Shown: piece after piece, positions 18,267 through 28,288 of the stretch
How the letters are laid out: every line of letters starts with the position of its first letter
Numbering within the stretch: the first letter of the stretch is position 1
Origin: Sphingomonas crusticola
GTDB taxonomy: Bacteria; Pseudomonadota; Alphaproteobacteria; Sphingomonadales; Sphingomonadaceae
Direction: 5' to 3'
Assembly: GCF_003391115.1 (NCBI RefSeq)
Contig: NZ_QTJP01000001.1
Location: 2,688,501-2,752,500, forward strand
Length of the DNA: 64,000 bases
Made by a program: the position numbers and the translations under genes
The notes under the pieces: model-generated
The model's database searches: none
What the model saw: only the letters and a program-made list of their open reading frames with translations
What the model was told of the DNA's origin: nothing

Positions 18267-18797
18267 ATGAAGATAGCAAACACCTTGATCGCGGCGGCCT
18301 CGCTCGCACTGCTGGCAGCCGTCCCGGCCACTGCGCAGCGTGGCGGCCATGGTGGCGGTTCGCATGGTGGCAGCGGTTCCCATGGCGGCGGCTTCGGCGG
18401 TGGCGGTTACCACGGCGGCGGGGGCTATGGTCATGGCGGCGGCTACCATGGCGGCGGCTACCATGGAGGTTACGGTCACGGCTATCGCGGCGGTTGGCGC
18501 GGCGGCTATGGCTATGGTTGGGGCGGCTACGGCTATGGCGACGCCTTCGCGCTCGGCCTGTTCGGCGGCTATGCGCTCGGTGCCTATCCGTGGGGCTACA
18601 ATGCTTATTATTACGACGTCCCGCCGCCCCCGCCGGCCTATGGCGTCTACGATCGCCCGGCGCCGTCCGACTTCGTCGGCGGTCCAGCCGGCCCGGACAG
18701 TCAGTTCCAGTCGGACAGCCAGGGACAGTCGGACGACCAGCATTGCCCCTTATTCTACAACAAGACGAGCGGCCGCTACGAGCCGAACTGCAACTAG
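18267..18797 (+). CDS. Secreted glycine/histidine/tyrosine-rich low-complexity protein
   Basis: A 176-residue protein with a Sec signal peptide ending PATAQ, then about 80 residues of GGxH/GGGY repeats, a short hydrophobic GLFGGYALGAY segment, a Pro-rich linker, and a C-terminal tail with two cysteines (DQHCPLF and PNCN). Similar envelope proteins are common in alphaproteobacteria; none has a known enzymatic role, and the His/Gly repeats might bind metal. It is preceded by a GGGAG ribosome site and stands alone between the VOC gene and purA. Confidence 0.78.
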   Translation: MKIANTLIAAASLALLAAVPATAQRGGHGGGSHGGSGSHGGGFGGGGYHGGGGYGHGGGYHGGGYHGGYGHGYRGGWRGGYGYGWGGYGYGDAFALGLFGGYALGAYPWGYNAYYYDVPPPPPAYGVYDRPAPSDFVGGPAGPDSQFQSDSQGQSDDQHCPLFYNKTSGRYEPNCN

Positions 18798-18864
18798 GGT
18801 TGCGCGAGCCGGTGCGCGTCAGGCCGCCGGCTTCACCGTTCGTCGGTATTGAGAGGCGTGGCGG

Positions 18865-20154
18865 TCAATCGCGGAAGGGGTCGCGCACCAGGATCGTGTC
18901 GTCGCGTTGCGGGCTGGTCGAGACGATCGCGGCCGGGCAGCCGATCAATTCCTCGATCCGCCTGATATATTTGATCGCCTGCGCCGGCAGGTCGGCCCAG
19001 CTGCGCGCGCCAGCCGTCGAGCCGCTCCAGCCTTCGATCGTCTCGTAGACCGGCTCGACCGACGCCTGGTCGCTCGGATGCGGCGGCAGATAATCATAGT
19101 CGCGGCCATTGAGCTTGTAGCCGACGCAGATCTTCAATTCTTCGAAGCCGTCGAGCACGTCGAGCTTCGTCAGCGCGATGCCGGTAATGCCCGACACTGC
19201 GACCGCCTGCCGCACCAGTACGGCATCGAACCAGCCGCAGCGGCGCTTGCGTCCGGTGACCGTTCCGAATTCGTGCCCACGCATTCCGAGCCGCTCGCCC
19301 GTCTCATTATCCTGCTCGGACGGGAAGGGGCCCTGGCCGACGCGGGTGGTATAGGCCTTGGTGATCCCCAGCACGAACCCTGCCGCATCCGGGCCAAGGC
19401 CCGAACCGCCCGCCGCCGTCCCCGCGATGGTGTTGGACGATGTGACGAACGGATAGGTGCCATGGTCGACGTCGAGGAGCACGCCCTGCGCGCCCTCGAA
19501 CAGCATGCGCCGCCCGCGCGCACGCGCCTCGTTGAGCGTGCGCCACACCGGCTTGGCATAAGGCAGCAATATCTCGGCGACTTCGCGCAACTGGGCCATC
19601 AGGCTATCCCGGTCGATCGGCGGCTGATTGAAGCCCGCGCGCAACGCGTCGTGATGCGCCAGCAGCCGATCCAGCTCGGGCCCGAGATCGTCGAGATGCG
19701 CCAGATCACATACGCGGATCGCGCGCCGTCCGACCTTGTCTTCATAAGCCGGGCCGATGCCGCGCCGGGTCGTGCCGATCTTGCCCGCGCCCGAGGCGTC
19801 CTCGCGCAGGCCGTCGAGGTCGCGATGGAACGGCAATATTAGCGGGCAGGTCTCGGCGACCTGCAACGTGTCAGGCGAAATGTTGAGCCCGCGGGCCGAG
19901 AGTTTGGCGACCTCGTCGCGGAAGTGCCACGGATCGAGCACGACGCCGTTGCCGATGACCGACAAGGTGCCCCGCACGATGCCGGACGGCAGCAGGCTGA
20001 GCTTGTAAACCTCGTCGCCGACCACCAGCGTATGGCCGGCATTGTGCCCGCCCTGGAAGCGCACGACGACATCCGCGCGGCTCGCTAGCCAGTCGACGAT
20101 CTTACCTTTGCCCTCATCGCCCCACTGGGCGCCGATGACGGTGACGTTGGCCAT
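18865..20154 (-). CDS. purA: Adenylosuccinate synthetase
   Basis: A 429-residue GTP-dependent enzyme that condenses IMP with aspartate, the first committed step to AMP. Motifs: [12 protein letters not shown] at about 10-21 (GTP P-loop and catalytic Asp), GGHNAGHT at 35-42 with the catalytic His, [12 protein letters not shown], and [11 protein letters not shown]. Length is normal. It is downstream of hisZ on the same strand, an arrangement common in this order, but a palindromic repeat of about 100 bp separates the two. Confidence 0.97.
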   Translation of the reverse strand: MANVTVIGAQWGDEGKGKIVDWLASRADVVVRFQGGHNAGHTLVVGDEVYKLSLLPSGIVRGTLSVIGNGVVLDPWHFRDEVAKLSARGLNISPDTLQVAETCPLILPFHRDLDGLREDASGAGKIGTTRRGIGPAYEDKVGRRAIRVCDLAHLDDLGPELDRLLAHHDALRAGFNQPPIDRDSLMAQLREVAEILLPYAKPVWRTLNEARARGRRMLFEGAQGVLLDVDHGTYPFVTSSNTIAGTAAGGSGLGPDAAGFVLGITKAYTTRVGQGPFPSEQDNETGERLGMRGHEFGTVTGRKRRCGWFDAVLVRQAVAVSGITGIALTKLDVLDGFEELKICVGYKLNGRDYDYLPPHPSDQASVEPVYETIEGWSGSTAGARSWADLPAQAIKYIRRIEELIGCPAAIVSTSPQRDDTILVRDPFRD

Positions 20155-20163
20155 TGTGAAACC

Positions 20164-20268
20164 CTATCCGTTCGGTTCGAGCGAAGTCGAGAACTCCCTT
20201 CGAGCATAGCGAGAAGTCCTCGACTTCGCTCGGATACGCCCCTCGACTTCGCTCGGGACGAACGGGAA
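20164..20268. repeat. Palindromic intergenic repeat, TTCGAGCGAAGTCGAG-type
   Basis: Three units of the TTCGAGCGAAGTCGAG motif in alternating orientation (at about 20173, 20217 and 20243) fill the space between hisZ and purA. Related copies lie at 22592-22685 and 63722-63754. All are intergenic; they may act as transcription attenuators or bind nucleoid proteins. Confidence 0.65.
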
Positions 20269-20270
20269 AA

Positions 20271-21380
20271 TCAGAGCGATACCGGCTGCGATCCTTCGAG
20301 CCGGTGGGTGCAATTCTGTGGCTGATCCTGTTCCGAAAGCGCCGCGACTGTCGTCCAACCCTCACCACGCAGCCGCGCCGCAACGGCTAAGTCATGACCG
20401 AGCGGCAGGAAGACGCGACGGGCTAGTTCCACCCCAAGCCCCATGTCGACCAGCGGATCGATGAAGAGCGAGAAACCGACGGCGGTTTCCTCCCGCCCAT
20501 TTGCGTGGACGATCGTGTAGCTGCCGCCGCGTCCTATCTCGCCGGTAAGACCGGCGCCGAACAGCGAGAAGCCGATCCAGCTTTGATATTCGAAGCCATG
20601 CCGCTCGGTCGGATCGAGCGTGAGCGTGACGCCATCGCCGATCGCGGCCGCGACCTGCTCGATCGCGGCGAGGCGGCTGTCGAGCGCCTGTGTGCGATCC
20701 AGCGCGCGTAGCTTCGACAGCGCGCCGTCGAGCGGGCCGGCTGCCGACAGCAAAGGCAGATAGGCATCTGCGCCCGCCGCCGCGAGGCCGCCCGCATCCT
20801 TGGCATCCAGCAATGTGCGCACGTACATTACCTGAGCGGGATCGATCGGCAATGCACCGGCCGCGAGCGTATCCACCAGGTCGGGCAAGGTGAGGTCGAT
20901 GGTGATGTCCGTCACCCCCGCCGCCCGGAGCGCATCGATCGCGACCCGCAATATTTCACTCACCGCCGCCACGCTGTCGCTGCCGATCAACTCCGCGCCG
21001 GCCTGTGCCAGTTCGCGTTCGGGCCGCAATTGCGTGGCGCGCAACTTGATGACCTGGCCGCCATAGGCGAGCCGCAGAGGGCGGGGCGCGTGGCCCATAC
21101 GGGTCGCGGCAATACGACCGATCTGGGCCGTGATGTCGGGACGCAGGGCGAGCATACGCTGCGATACGGGATCGACCATGCGCAGCAGATCCTGCGCGCG
21201 CGACGATTTGAGCCGCCCGACCAGACTTTCCTCGAACTCCGCCAGCGGCGGCGAAACGCGCGCATAACCATGCCGCCCGATGGCGACGATCACGCGGTGC
21301 ATCAGGCGCGACGCTGCCTCCGCTTCAGGCGGGAGGCGGTCGCGCAGCCCTTCGGGCAGGAGGCCAGGAGCGATCGTCAT
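20271..21380 (-). CDS. hisZ: ATP phosphoribosyltransferase regulatory subunit
   Basis: About 369 residues homologous to the catalytic core of histidyl-tRNA synthetase, with LLPEGLRDRLPPEAEAASRL at the start, class II motif 2-like MLALRPDITAQIGRIAATRM, and no anticodon-binding domain. HisZ pairs with short-form HisG and makes it feedback-sensitive to histidine. The ATG at 21380 overlaps the stop of the upstream DUF418 gene (ATGA); the longer frame to 21572 lies inside that gene and is rejected. HisG is not in the window. Confidence 0.9.
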   Translation of the reverse strand: MTIAPGLLPEGLRDRLPPEAEAASRLMHRVIVAIGRHGYARVSPPLAEFEESLVGRLKSSRAQDLLRMVDPVSQRMLALRPDITAQIGRIAATRMGHAPRPLRLAYGGQVIKLRATQLRPERELAQAGAELIGSDSVAAVSEILRVAIDALRAAGVTDITIDLTLPDLVDTLAAGALPIDPAQVMYVRTLLDAKDAGGLAAAGADAYLPLLSAAGPLDGALSKLRALDRTQALDSRLAAIEQVAAAIGDGVTLTLDPTERHGFEYQSWIGFSLFGAGLTGEIGRGGSYTIVHANGREETAVGFSLFIDPLVDMGLGVELARRVFLPLGHDLAVAARLRGEGWTTVAALSEQDQPQNCTHRLEGSQPVSL

Positions 21381-22576
21381 GTCGCGGAGCGCTTTAACGG
21401 TTCCGCGCGGCGACGGAAGGGGACGTCGAGCGAAAGCTTGGTCGCGGCCCGCCACAGCCATTCGAGAGGTCCGTACAGAAAATACCGAAACCAGTAGGTC
21501 GCGAAGACCAGTTGCAGAGCGAATGCCGCGAGCCCGAGCAGCAGAGATTCCGTTTGGGTGATGCGATCCCACAAGTGCAGCCCAAACCCATAATATACGG
21601 GCACGAACACCAGGCTCTGCCCGATATAGAGGGTGAGCGTCATACGCCCGGCGGGGATGAAGCGGTTAAGGATGCGGCCAGATCCCCAGATCCAGAGTTG
21701 AACGAAGACCAGCAGGGAGATGACCATGCCGGCAATATCCAACCAGCCCGCCAGCATGACGTCGGCCCAGTAAAGCGGTCCGTTACGATGGCAGCAGGCG
21801 AGATCGCGCGCATAAGCCAGCGGCGGGATCGCAATTACCGCGACGATCAGGGCCCACAGCCGCAGTCGCGCAAAGCGCTCGGGCTCGGCGAAGAAACGCT
21901 GGCGGCCCAACACAAGGCCCACGAGATAGAGGCCGAGGATCTGAACGATCCGCCCGGTCTCGACATAGAAGGACCATTTGCTGACCTTGCCGGCGACGAA
22001 ATTGGCTTGCACCAAGTCCCCGAACGAGCCGAACAAGGAGGGCCCCATCGCGCCGCCGTCATTGTAAAAGAACGGGTCTGCCAGCGCCCAGGCAGCCCCG
22101 TAATGGCCCGCCACGATGCGCAGGATCAGGAATGGCTGGAGCAGCAATATCGCGGCCAGCACCAGCAACAGCCTTGTCGAGCGGATGGCGTCGAACGGGA
22201 TGAGCAGGAAACCAGCCGTCGCCAGCACCACGATGATGTCGCCGCGATAAATGAGCGAATGCAGCCATCCGATGCCGAACAGCAGCGCCAGTCGCCAGGC
22301 GAAGCGCCCGGCGAACGGCTGCCCCCGCCGCCGAGCGCCGTCCATCATGACAAAGAAACTGAAGCCGAAGCAGATGGCGAGCAGCGTGAACGACTTGCCG
22401 AGGAACAGCAGCAGCACGCTGTCCTGCACCAGGCTGGGTACGGGCCGCGCATTGTAGAGCTCAAAATAGCCGGTCATGTGGACGAGGAAGAGCCCGAACA
22501 GCGCGTAACCGCGCAGCCCGTCCACGATGCCCAACCGGGAGGGTTTAGCGACGGCGTTAGACGCTTCCCCCATCAT
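21377..22576 (-). CDS. DUF418/YeiB-family membrane protein
   Basis: A 399-residue multispanning protein with about ten hydrophobic segments. IVDGLRGYALFGLFLVHM opens the first membrane helix, and FTLLAICFGFSFFVMM matches the characteristic FSLLFGxGF element of the DUF418 family, with a C-terminal GRMTLTLYIGQS and LWRAAT region. The family is related in topology to acyltransferase-3 proteins, and its biochemical role is unsettled. It overlaps hisZ by 4 bp. Confidence 0.82.
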   Translation of the reverse strand: MMGEASNAVAKPSRLGIVDGLRGYALFGLFLVHMTGYFELYNARPVPSLVQDSVLLLFLGKSFTLLAICFGFSFFVMMDGARRRGQPFAGRFAWRLALLFGIGWLHSLIYRGDIIVVLATAGFLLIPFDAIRSTRLLLVLAAILLLQPFLILRIVAGHYGAAWALADPFFYNDGGAMGPSLFGSFGDLVQANFVAGKVSKWSFYVETGRIVQILGLYLVGLVLGRQRFFAEPERFARLRLWALIVAVIAIPPLAYARDLACCHRNGPLYWADVMLAGWLDIAGMVISLLVFVQLWIWGSGRILNRFIPAGRMTLTLYIGQSLVFVPVYYGFGLHLWDRITQTESLLLGLAAFALQLVFATYWFRYFLYGPLEWLWRAATKLSLDVPFRRRAEPLKRSAT

Positions 22577-22591
22577 TGTTCCCCATCATCC

Positions 22592-22686
22592 GTTCGTGTC
22601 GAGCGAGGTCGAGACCCATGTTCGAGCGGAGCGTGGATCTCTCGGTTGCGCTCGGCACCCCTCGACTTCGCTCGGCGCGAACGGCG
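22592..22686. repeat. Palindromic intergenic repeat, second TTCGAGCGAAGTCGAG-type copy
   Basis: GTGTCGAGCGAGGTCGAGACCC at 22596-22617 faces CCCCTCGACTTCGCTCGGCGCG at 22661-22682, giving an inverted repeat between the serA stop and the DUF418 start. It resembles the copies at 20164 and 63722. Confidence 0.6.
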
Positions 22687-22703
22687 CGCGGCGGCCAGAG
22701 CGC

Positions 22704-24281
22704 TCAGAATTCCAGCGCCTTGACCGTCCTGACGCCCGGCAGCGCCTTGACCTTCTCCAGCGTCTCGCCATCGACCGGTTGGTCGACGGAAAGCAGCAGT
22801 ACGGCTTCGCCGCCTGCCGCGCGACGTCCAAGATGGAAGGTGCCGATATTGACGCCCGCCTCGCCCAGCGTGGTTCCGAGCCGGCCGATGAAGCCGGGGG
22901 CATCCTCGTTTACGATGTAGAGCATCCGCTCCGTCAAGTCGGCTTCGACCTTCACGCCGAAAATCTCGACGAGGCGCGGCTGCGAGTTTGCGAACAAAGT
23001 GCCGGAAACCGAGCGCTCGCCCTGGCTGGTCTGGACCGAGACGCGGATCAGGGTGTGATAGTCGCCCTCGCGATCGTGCCGCACTTCGCGGACGTCGAGC
23101 CCGCGCTCCTTCGCGAGATGCGGCGCGTTCACCATGTTCACCGTATCGGAATAGACCCGCATCAGCCCGGCCAGCACGGCGCCGGTGATCGGCTTGATGT
23201 TGAGCTCGGCGGCGGCACCCTCCACCTCGATCGAAATCTTGGTGAGGTTATCGTGCGCGAGCTGCCCGATCAGGCTGCCGAGCTTCTCGGCCAGCGCCAG
23301 ATACGGTCTCACCTTGGGCGCATCCTCGGCCGAAAGGCTTGGCATGTTAAGCGCGTTGGTAACGCCGCCATTGACGAGGAAATCGGCCATCTGCTCGGCG
23401 ACCTGGATCGCGACATTGACCTGCGCTTCGGTCGTCGAGGCGCCGAGATGCGGCGTCGAGATGAAGTTGGGCGTCCCGAACAGCGGCGATTCCTTGGCTG
23501 GTTCAGTTACGAACACGTCGAGTGCGGCGCCGGCGATATGGCCCGAATCCAGCCCCTCCTTGAGCGCGGCTTCGTCGATCAAGCCGCCGCGCGCGCAATT
23601 GACGATGCGCACGCCCTTCTTGGTCTTGGCGAGATTTTCCTTGGACAGGATATTGCGCGTGCTGTCCGTCAGCGGCGTGTGGAGTGTGATGAAGTCCGCC
23701 CGCTTGAGCAGTTCGTCCAACTCGACCTTCTCGATGCCGAGTTCGAGCGCACGGTCAGGCGTGAGGAAGGGGTCGTAGGCGACGACCTTCATCTTCAATC
23801 CGAGCGCGCGATCGGCGACGATCGAGCCGATATTTCCTGCGCCGATCAGACCCAACGTCTTGTTGGTCATCTCGACGCCCATGAAGCGGTTCTTCTCCCA
23901 CTTGCCGGCCTGGGTCGACTTGTCGGCCTCGGGCAGATCGCGGGCGAGCGCGAACATCAATGCGATGGCATGTTCGGCGGTCGTGATCGAATTGCCGAAC
24001 GGGGTATTCATAACCACCACGCCCTTGGCGCTGGCGGCAGGGATATCGACATTGTCGACGCCGATGCCGGCCCGGCCGACCACCTTGAGGTTGGTCGCAT
24101 GCTCCAGGATCGCCTTGGTCACCTTGGTCGAGGAGCGGATCGCGAGCCCGTCATAGTCGGCGATGATGGCGGCGAGCTCTTCCGGCGTCTTGCCGGTGAT
24201 CTCGTCCACCTCGACGCCGCGCTCGCGGAAGATCTCGGCGGCACGGGGATCCATCTTGTCGGAAATCAGAACCTTGGGCAT
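22704..24281 (-). CDS. serA: D-3-phosphoglycerate dehydrogenase
   Basis: A 525-residue long-form SerA, first enzyme of serine synthesis. N-terminal substrate domain (MPKVLISDKMD), NAD-binding LIGAGNIGSIVADRAL, catalytic Arg in VNCARGGLIDE and His in PHLGASTTEAQ, then the intervening domain and a C-terminal ACT domain (MLYIVNEDAPGFIGRLG) for serine feedback. I chose the ATG at 24281 because CGGAG lies 8 bp upstream; the ATG at 24287 is too close to it, and the rest of the longer frame is translation of a repeat. serC is directly upstream, forming a serine operon. Confidence 0.95.
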   Translation of the reverse strand: MPKVLISDKMDPRAAEIFRERGVEVDEITGKTPEELAAIIADYDGLAIRSSTKVTKAILEHATNLKVVGRAGIGVDNVDIPAASAKGVVVMNTPFGNSITTAEHAIALMFALARDLPEADKSTQAGKWEKNRFMGVEMTNKTLGLIGAGNIGSIVADRALGLKMKVVAYDPFLTPDRALELGIEKVELDELLKRADFITLHTPLTDSTRNILSKENLAKTKKGVRIVNCARGGLIDEAALKEGLDSGHIAGAALDVFVTEPAKESPLFGTPNFISTPHLGASTTEAQVNVAIQVAEQMADFLVNGGVTNALNMPSLSAEDAPKVRPYLALAEKLGSLIGQLAHDNLTKISIEVEGAAAELNIKPITGAVLAGLMRVYSDTVNMVNAPHLAKERGLDVREVRHDREGDYHTLIRVSVQTSQGERSVSGTLFANSQPRLVEIFGVKVEADLTERMLYIVNEDAPGFIGRLGTTLGEAGVNIGTFHLGRRAAGGEAVLLLSVDQPVDGETLEKVKALPGVRTVKALEF

Positions 24282-24293
24282 TTTCATGTCTCC

Positions 24294-24355
24294 GTTCCCC
24301 GGCGAAAGCCGGGGTCCAGTTGAAGGGGAAGAGCTGGCCCCCGGCTTTCGCCGAG
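24294..24355. repeat. Palindromic intergenic repeat between serC and serA
   Basis: CCCCGGCGAAAGCCGGGGTCC at the left and GGCCCCCGGCTTTCGCCG at the right form nested hairpins of the same general type as 16937-17038. Placed within the serC-serA unit, it could reduce readthrough or stabilise the upstream mRNA. Confidence 0.65.
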
Positions 24356-24367
24356 GAGCTGAATGGA

Positions 24368-25528
24368 TCAGACCGCGGCGCGGGCGGTGTGGAAGGCCCA
24401 GTCGAGCCACGGGCCGAGCGCTTCGATATCAGCCGTGTCGACGGTCGCGCCGCACCAGATGCGCAGGCCCGGAGGGGCGTCGCGATATCCGGCGACGTCG
24501 TAGGCCGCATCTTCCGCCTCGAGCAACGCTGCGATCTTCTTGACCAGTGCCAACTTGGCCTCGTCATCAAGACCTTCGACCGCATGATCGGCAAATTTCA
24601 GGCAGACGCTGGTGTTCGACCGGGTAGCAGGATCGATCGCGAGATGGTCGATCCAATCGGTCTTCTCGACCCACGCATTTAGCGCGGCGGCATTGGCGTC
24701 GGCGCGATCCATCAGGCCCGAAAGACCGCCGATGCCGAGCGCCCATTCGAGGCTCCAGATGCAGTCCTCGACCGCCAGCATCGACGGCGTGTTGATCGTG
24801 TCGCCCTTGAAGATCGTGTCGTTGAGCTTGCCGCCCTTGGTCATGCGGAAGATCTTGGGCAACGGCCAGGCGGGCACATAGCTTTCGAGGCGCTCGACCG
24901 CGCGCGGGCCCAGGATAAGCACGCCGTGCGCGCCTTCGCCGCCCAGCACCTTCTGCCAGGAGAACGTGACGACATCCAATTTGTCCCACGGCAGATCGGC
25001 CGCGAAGATGCCCGACGTGGCGTCGCAGATCGCGAGGCCCTGGCGGTCGTGCGGAATCCAGTCGCCGTTCGGCACACGCACGCCGGAGGTAGTGCCGTTC
25101 CAGGTGAAAACCACGTCGGTCGACCAATCGACCGCCTGGAGGTCGGGAAGCTGGCCGTAATCGCCCTTCATCACCCTGGCGTCGATCTTGAGCTGCTTGA
25201 CGACATCCGTCACCCAGCCCTCACCGAAGCTTTCCCATGCCATCATGGTGGCGGGGCGGGCGCCCAGCATGGACCACAGGCACATCTCGACCGCGCCGGT
25301 ATCGGAAGCGGGGACGATGCCGAGGCGGTGCGTGTCGGGCAGCTTGAGGATGTGGCGCGTCATGTCCATCGCATGGACGATGCGGCTCTTACCGAGTTTG
25401 GAGCGGTGCGAGCGGCCAAGCGAGGCGCTGGCCAATCCGTCGGCATGCCAGCCCGGGGGCTTGGCGCAGGGGCCGGAAGAAAAATAGGGGCGAACGGGCT
25501 TAACGCCCGGTTTCGGTAGGTCCGTCAA
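24368..25528 (-). CDS. serC: Phosphoserine aminotransferase
   Basis: A 386-residue PLP-dependent class V aminotransferase that converts 3-phosphohydroxypyruvate to phosphoserine. [13 protein letters not shown] at the N-terminus, [30 protein letters not shown] containing the PLP lysine (SWQK), and [10 protein letters not shown] near the C-terminus are typical of the long alphaproteobacterial SerC type. It precedes serA on the same strand with an 86-bp repeat-containing gap. Confidence 0.95.
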   Translation of the reverse strand: MTDLPKPGVKPVRPYFSSGPCAKPPGWHADGLASASLGRSHRSKLGKSRIVHAMDMTRHILKLPDTHRLGIVPASDTGAVEMCLWSMLGARPATMMAWESFGEGWVTDVVKQLKIDARVMKGDYGQLPDLQAVDWSTDVVFTWNGTTSGVRVPNGDWIPHDRQGLAICDATSGIFAADLPWDKLDVVTFSWQKVLGGEGAHGVLILGPRAVERLESYVPAWPLPKIFRMTKGGKLNDTIFKGDTINTPSMLAVEDCIWSLEWALGIGGLSGLMDRADANAAALNAWVEKTDWIDHLAIDPATRSNTSVCLKFADHAVEGLDDEAKLALVKKIAALLEAEDAAYDVAGYRDAPPGLRIWCGATVDTADIEALGPWLDWAFHTARAAV

Positions 25529-25625
25529 AATAGTCTCTCCTCACAGAGAGCGCGCGCCGCGTTGGGACGGCGTGGCCCGCCGGCGCTTCTAAAGACGGCG
25601 AGCGGGGAGTCAATCGGCGTGCCGG

Positions 25626-25690
25626 TAATCCCAGCGCAAGCCGGGATTTCATCAGGCTGGGTGCAATCTCTCCTGAATCCCAGCTTTGCG
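25626..25690. repeat. Palindromic intergenic repeat, CCCAGC-type
   Basis: GTAATCCCAGCGCAAGCCGGGATTTC faces GAATCCCAGCTTTGCGGGC in a roughly inverted arrangement between the esterase stop and serC. It is a degraded relative of the 16937 element. Confidence 0.5.
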
Positions 25691-25699
25691 GGCAACGGG

Positions 25700-26593
25700 C
25701 TATCTCGCCTTGGGCTGTGGGTCCAGCTTGGCTCCGGTCGCCGGCGCGGGATGCCCCAGCAGGCCGCTATCACTCAGCCAATCCTCGATCTGCTGCGGCG
25801 AATGTTTGAGCGCGATCAGATCGGTGCGCTCACCCAGATTGTAAGCGTGGCCGCCCGCGCGGTAGATATGAAGCTCCGCCGATGCGCCCGCATCGCGATA
25901 GAGTTTGAGGATGTCGATCGGCGGCTGCGAGCAGCATTGATCGTCGTTGGCGGCGGCCAGGAAGACCGGCGGTGCGTCCTTCGTGACGCGCTCGTCGCCA
26001 TGGAGCGGTCCTGGAAAGATCAGGATCGAGAAATCTGGCCTTGCGGGCAGCAGGTCCACTGCATCTCCCTTGCCCCGGGCGCGAACGGGCGCGCTCAGGC
26101 TCGCCATCCGTGCCAGTTCGCCTCCGGCCGAAAAACCGATCACGCCAACGCGATTGGGGTCGACGTGAAATTGGCTGGCATGGGCGCGGATGAAGCGCAT
26201 ACCCCGCTCGGTATCCGCGCGCGCATCGTCGAGCGTGTAAGGCGAGCCTTCCTCGCGGAACAGGCGGTAGCGCAGCACGAATGCGGCCACGCCGCGATCG
26301 TTAAGCCATTTGCCGACTGCATCCCCTTCCGTGGTCGTCACCAGCAAAGCATGGCCGCCACCCGGCACCACCAGCACTGCCGTACCGTTCGCCCTGGCAG
26401 GATCCGGCAAATAGGCCGTTACGCTGGGGTTGTTGACGTGTTTGGTCCAATAATCCTGTGACATTTCGGGAATCGACGCCCGCGCCTCGAAGCCGGGTAC
26501 GCCGCCGTTCCACAACGGGAAGCGCTCTTGCGCCGAAGCTGCGCCAGCGGAGAGCGACAAGCAGGCGGTAGCGAACCATAAGACGCGTTTCAC
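25700..26593 (-). CDS. Secreted alpha/beta-hydrolase (esterase-like)
   Basis: A 297-residue protein with a signal peptide ending AASAQ. AVLVVPGGGHALL supplies the oxyanion hole, GFSAGG is the nucleophile elbow, and GGHAYN carries the catalytic His. The pattern fits the BD-FAE/acetylxylan-esterase-like group of alpha/beta-hydrolases. GTG at 26593 is preceded by AGGGG and begins the signal peptide; the upstream frame lacks coding character. A carbohydrate-ester substrate is likely for the family but unproven here. Confidence 0.84.
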   Translation of the reverse strand: MKRVLWFATACLSLSAGAASAQERFPLWNGGVPGFEARASIPEMSQDYWTKHVNNPSVTAYLPDPARANGTAVLVVPGGGHALLVTTTEGDAVGKWLNDRGVAAFVLRYRLFREEGSPYTLDDARADTERGMRFIRAHASQFHVDPNRVGVIGFSAGGELARMASLSAPVRARGKGDAVDLLPARPDFSILIFPGPLHGDERVTKDAPPVFLAAANDDQCCSQPPIDILKLYRDAGASAELHIYRAGGHAYNLGERTDLIALKHSPQQIEDWLSDSGLLGHPAPATGAKLDPQPKAR

Positions 26594-26728
26594 AGGCGAT
26601 CCCCTTATTATGTTTGCGATACCATCATGCCTGCGCGACGATCGTGTCAAGCCAAGCAGGAGGGCTTCGTCTCCTCCCCGGGTGCAACATTGGTGGTGAG
26701 CGCGGCGCCGGCCCGCTAACGGCACGAC

Positions 26729-27364
26729 ATGCGTGCCGTAATTCTGCTCTGCCTGTTCCTCGCGCTTGCGGGTTGTCTCAAGGATAAACCCCAACCCGGA
26801 CGCAACCTTCCCCCACCGGTCGACGATCCGCGTGCGTTCAAGGCCTGTCTCGTCGATCTTGCCGGGCTAGGCGCCAAGGTTCAGCCGTTGCCGGATCGCA
26901 GCTGGGCCAATGGCTGTTCGGCGACACAAACCGTCAAGCTGGTGGCGATCGGCATTCCCGTCACCAATCTCGGCGCGATCAAATGTGGCTTGGCGCGGCC
27001 ATTTGTGATTTGGATCCAGCAATCTGTGCAACAGGCTGCTCGCGCCCGGCTGGGCAGCAATGTCGCCAAGATCGAGAGTTTCGGCTCGTTCGCCTGCCGT
27101 CCGGTCAACAATGTCGAGGGCAACAAATTGTCCGAACATGGCCGTGCCGATGCGATCGATATTTCCGCCTTCAATCTGGCGGATGGACGCCGCATCACGG
27201 TGAAAGACGGCTGGAACGGCCCGGACGACAAAGCGCGCGCTTTTCTGCGCGATCTCCACAGCGCCGCCTGCCGTCGGTTCAACGTCGTGCTGGGCCCCGA
27301 CGCGAACGCCTTTCATCGCGACCATCTCCATTTCGATATGGGCAGGGGGCCCTACTGCCGCTAA
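26729..27364 (+). CDS. Extensin-like domain lipoprotein
   Basis: A 211-residue protein with a lipobox (LALAGC) and an extensin-like C-terminal domain: CSATQTVKLVAIG, LSEHGRADAIDISAF and HRDHLHFDMG. The last two motifs give the His/Asp/His metal set of M15-type D,D-peptidase folds, so peptidoglycan binding or cleavage in the periplasm is plausible. Six cysteines suggest disulfides. It lies 10 bp before the LOG-family gene. Confidence 0.82.
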   Translation: MRAVILLCLFLALAGCLKDKPQPGRNLPPPVDDPRAFKACLVDLAGLGAKVQPLPDRSWANGCSATQTVKLVAIGIPVTNLGAIKCGLARPFVIWIQQSVQQAARARLGSNVAKIESFGSFACRPVNNVEGNKLSEHGRADAIDISAFNLADGRRITVKDGWNGPDDKARAFLRDLHSAACRRFNVVLGPDANAFHRDHLHFDMGRGPYCR

Positions 27365-27374
27365 CTGCGCGGCA

Positions 27375-28280
27375 ATGACTGATACATCCATTCCCAATCG
27401 CATCTTCCCCAAGGCCAAGGACGACGCAGCCTCGGCTGCGCAGCAGGCCGGCCACGTTCTGCCGCAAACGTCGGACCCGGCTTATCGCCTGGCCTATATG
27501 GATACGGACTTCCTACTTCGCGACGATCTGCGTCCCGTGCGCTTCCAGCTCGAATTGATGAAGCCAGAGCTTTACCTGGAAGAAGCCGGGATCGGGTCAA
27601 CCTTCGTGATGTATGGGTCGGCGCGTATCCCCTCGCCCGAGCGGGCCGACATGCTGATCGAAGCAGCGAAGACCGATACCCAGCTACGTATCGCTCAAAG
27701 CCTCAAGGCCAAGTCGCATTATTACGATGTCGCGCGCCAATTGGCACGACTGGCGAGCGATGCGCCGAACTCGGTCGAAGGCAAGCGGCAGTTTGTCGTT
27801 TGCTCAGGCGGCGGCCCTGCCATCATGGAAGCCGCCAATCGCGGTGCGGCCGATGTAGGCAAGGATTCGGTAGGCCTGAACATCGTGCTGCCGTTCGAGC
27901 AGGCGCCGAACGATTATGTCACGCCGCACCTGAGCTTCAATTTCCATTATTTTGCGCTTCGCAAGATGCACTTCCTGATCCGGGCGCGTGCGGTGGCGGT
28001 GTTCCCGGGCGGCTTCGGCACGTTCGACGAATTCTTTGAACTGCTGACGTTGGTACAGACGGGCAAGACTGCGGTCCTCCCGATCCTGCTTTACGGCAAG
28101 GAATTCTGGAACCGCGTGGTCAATTTCGACGCATTGGTTGAGGAAGGCGTGGTTGCCCCCCAGGACCTCGACCTGTTTCACTTCTGCGAGACGGCGGAAG
28201 AGGGGTGGGAATGCGTCCAGGAATTTTACCGGACCAACCAGCAGCCGCTGTTCCGCAAAGGCCGAGGCGAAAAGAAATAG
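27375..28280 (+). CDS. LOG-family protein (lysine decarboxylase-like, nucleoside 5'-monophosphate phosphoribohydrolase fold)
   Basis: A 301-residue protein with CSGGGPAIMEAANRGA and the family hallmark PGGFGTFDEFFE, which binds the phosphoribosyl group. Family members cleave nucleoside monophosphates (for example cytokinin riboside monophosphates or AMP) to base and ribose 5-phosphate; the old name lysine decarboxylase is misleading. It is longer than the plant-type LOG proteins because of about 100 extra N-terminal residues. The gene is followed by a terminator shared with metK. Confidence 0.87.
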   Translation: MTDTSIPNRIFPKAKDDAASAAQQAGHVLPQTSDPAYRLAYMDTDFLLRDDLRPVRFQLELMKPELYLEEAGIGSTFVMYGSARIPSPERADMLIEAAKTDTQLRIAQSLKAKSHYYDVARQLARLASDAPNSVEGKRQFVVCSGGGPAIMEAANRGAADVGKDSVGLNIVLPFEQAPNDYVTPHLSFNFHYFALRKMHFLIRARAVAVFPGGFGTFDEFFELLTLVQTGKTAVLPILLYGKEFWNRVVNFDALVEEGVVAPQDLDLFHFCETAEEGWECVQEFYRTNQQPLFRKGRGEKK

Positions 28281-28288
28281 GAAAGGTT

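Noticed and set aside
20381-21572. Longer HisZ starting at 21572
   Set aside because: The extra 64 residues lie within the DUF418 gene; the ATG at 21380 overlaps that gene's stop in the standard way.
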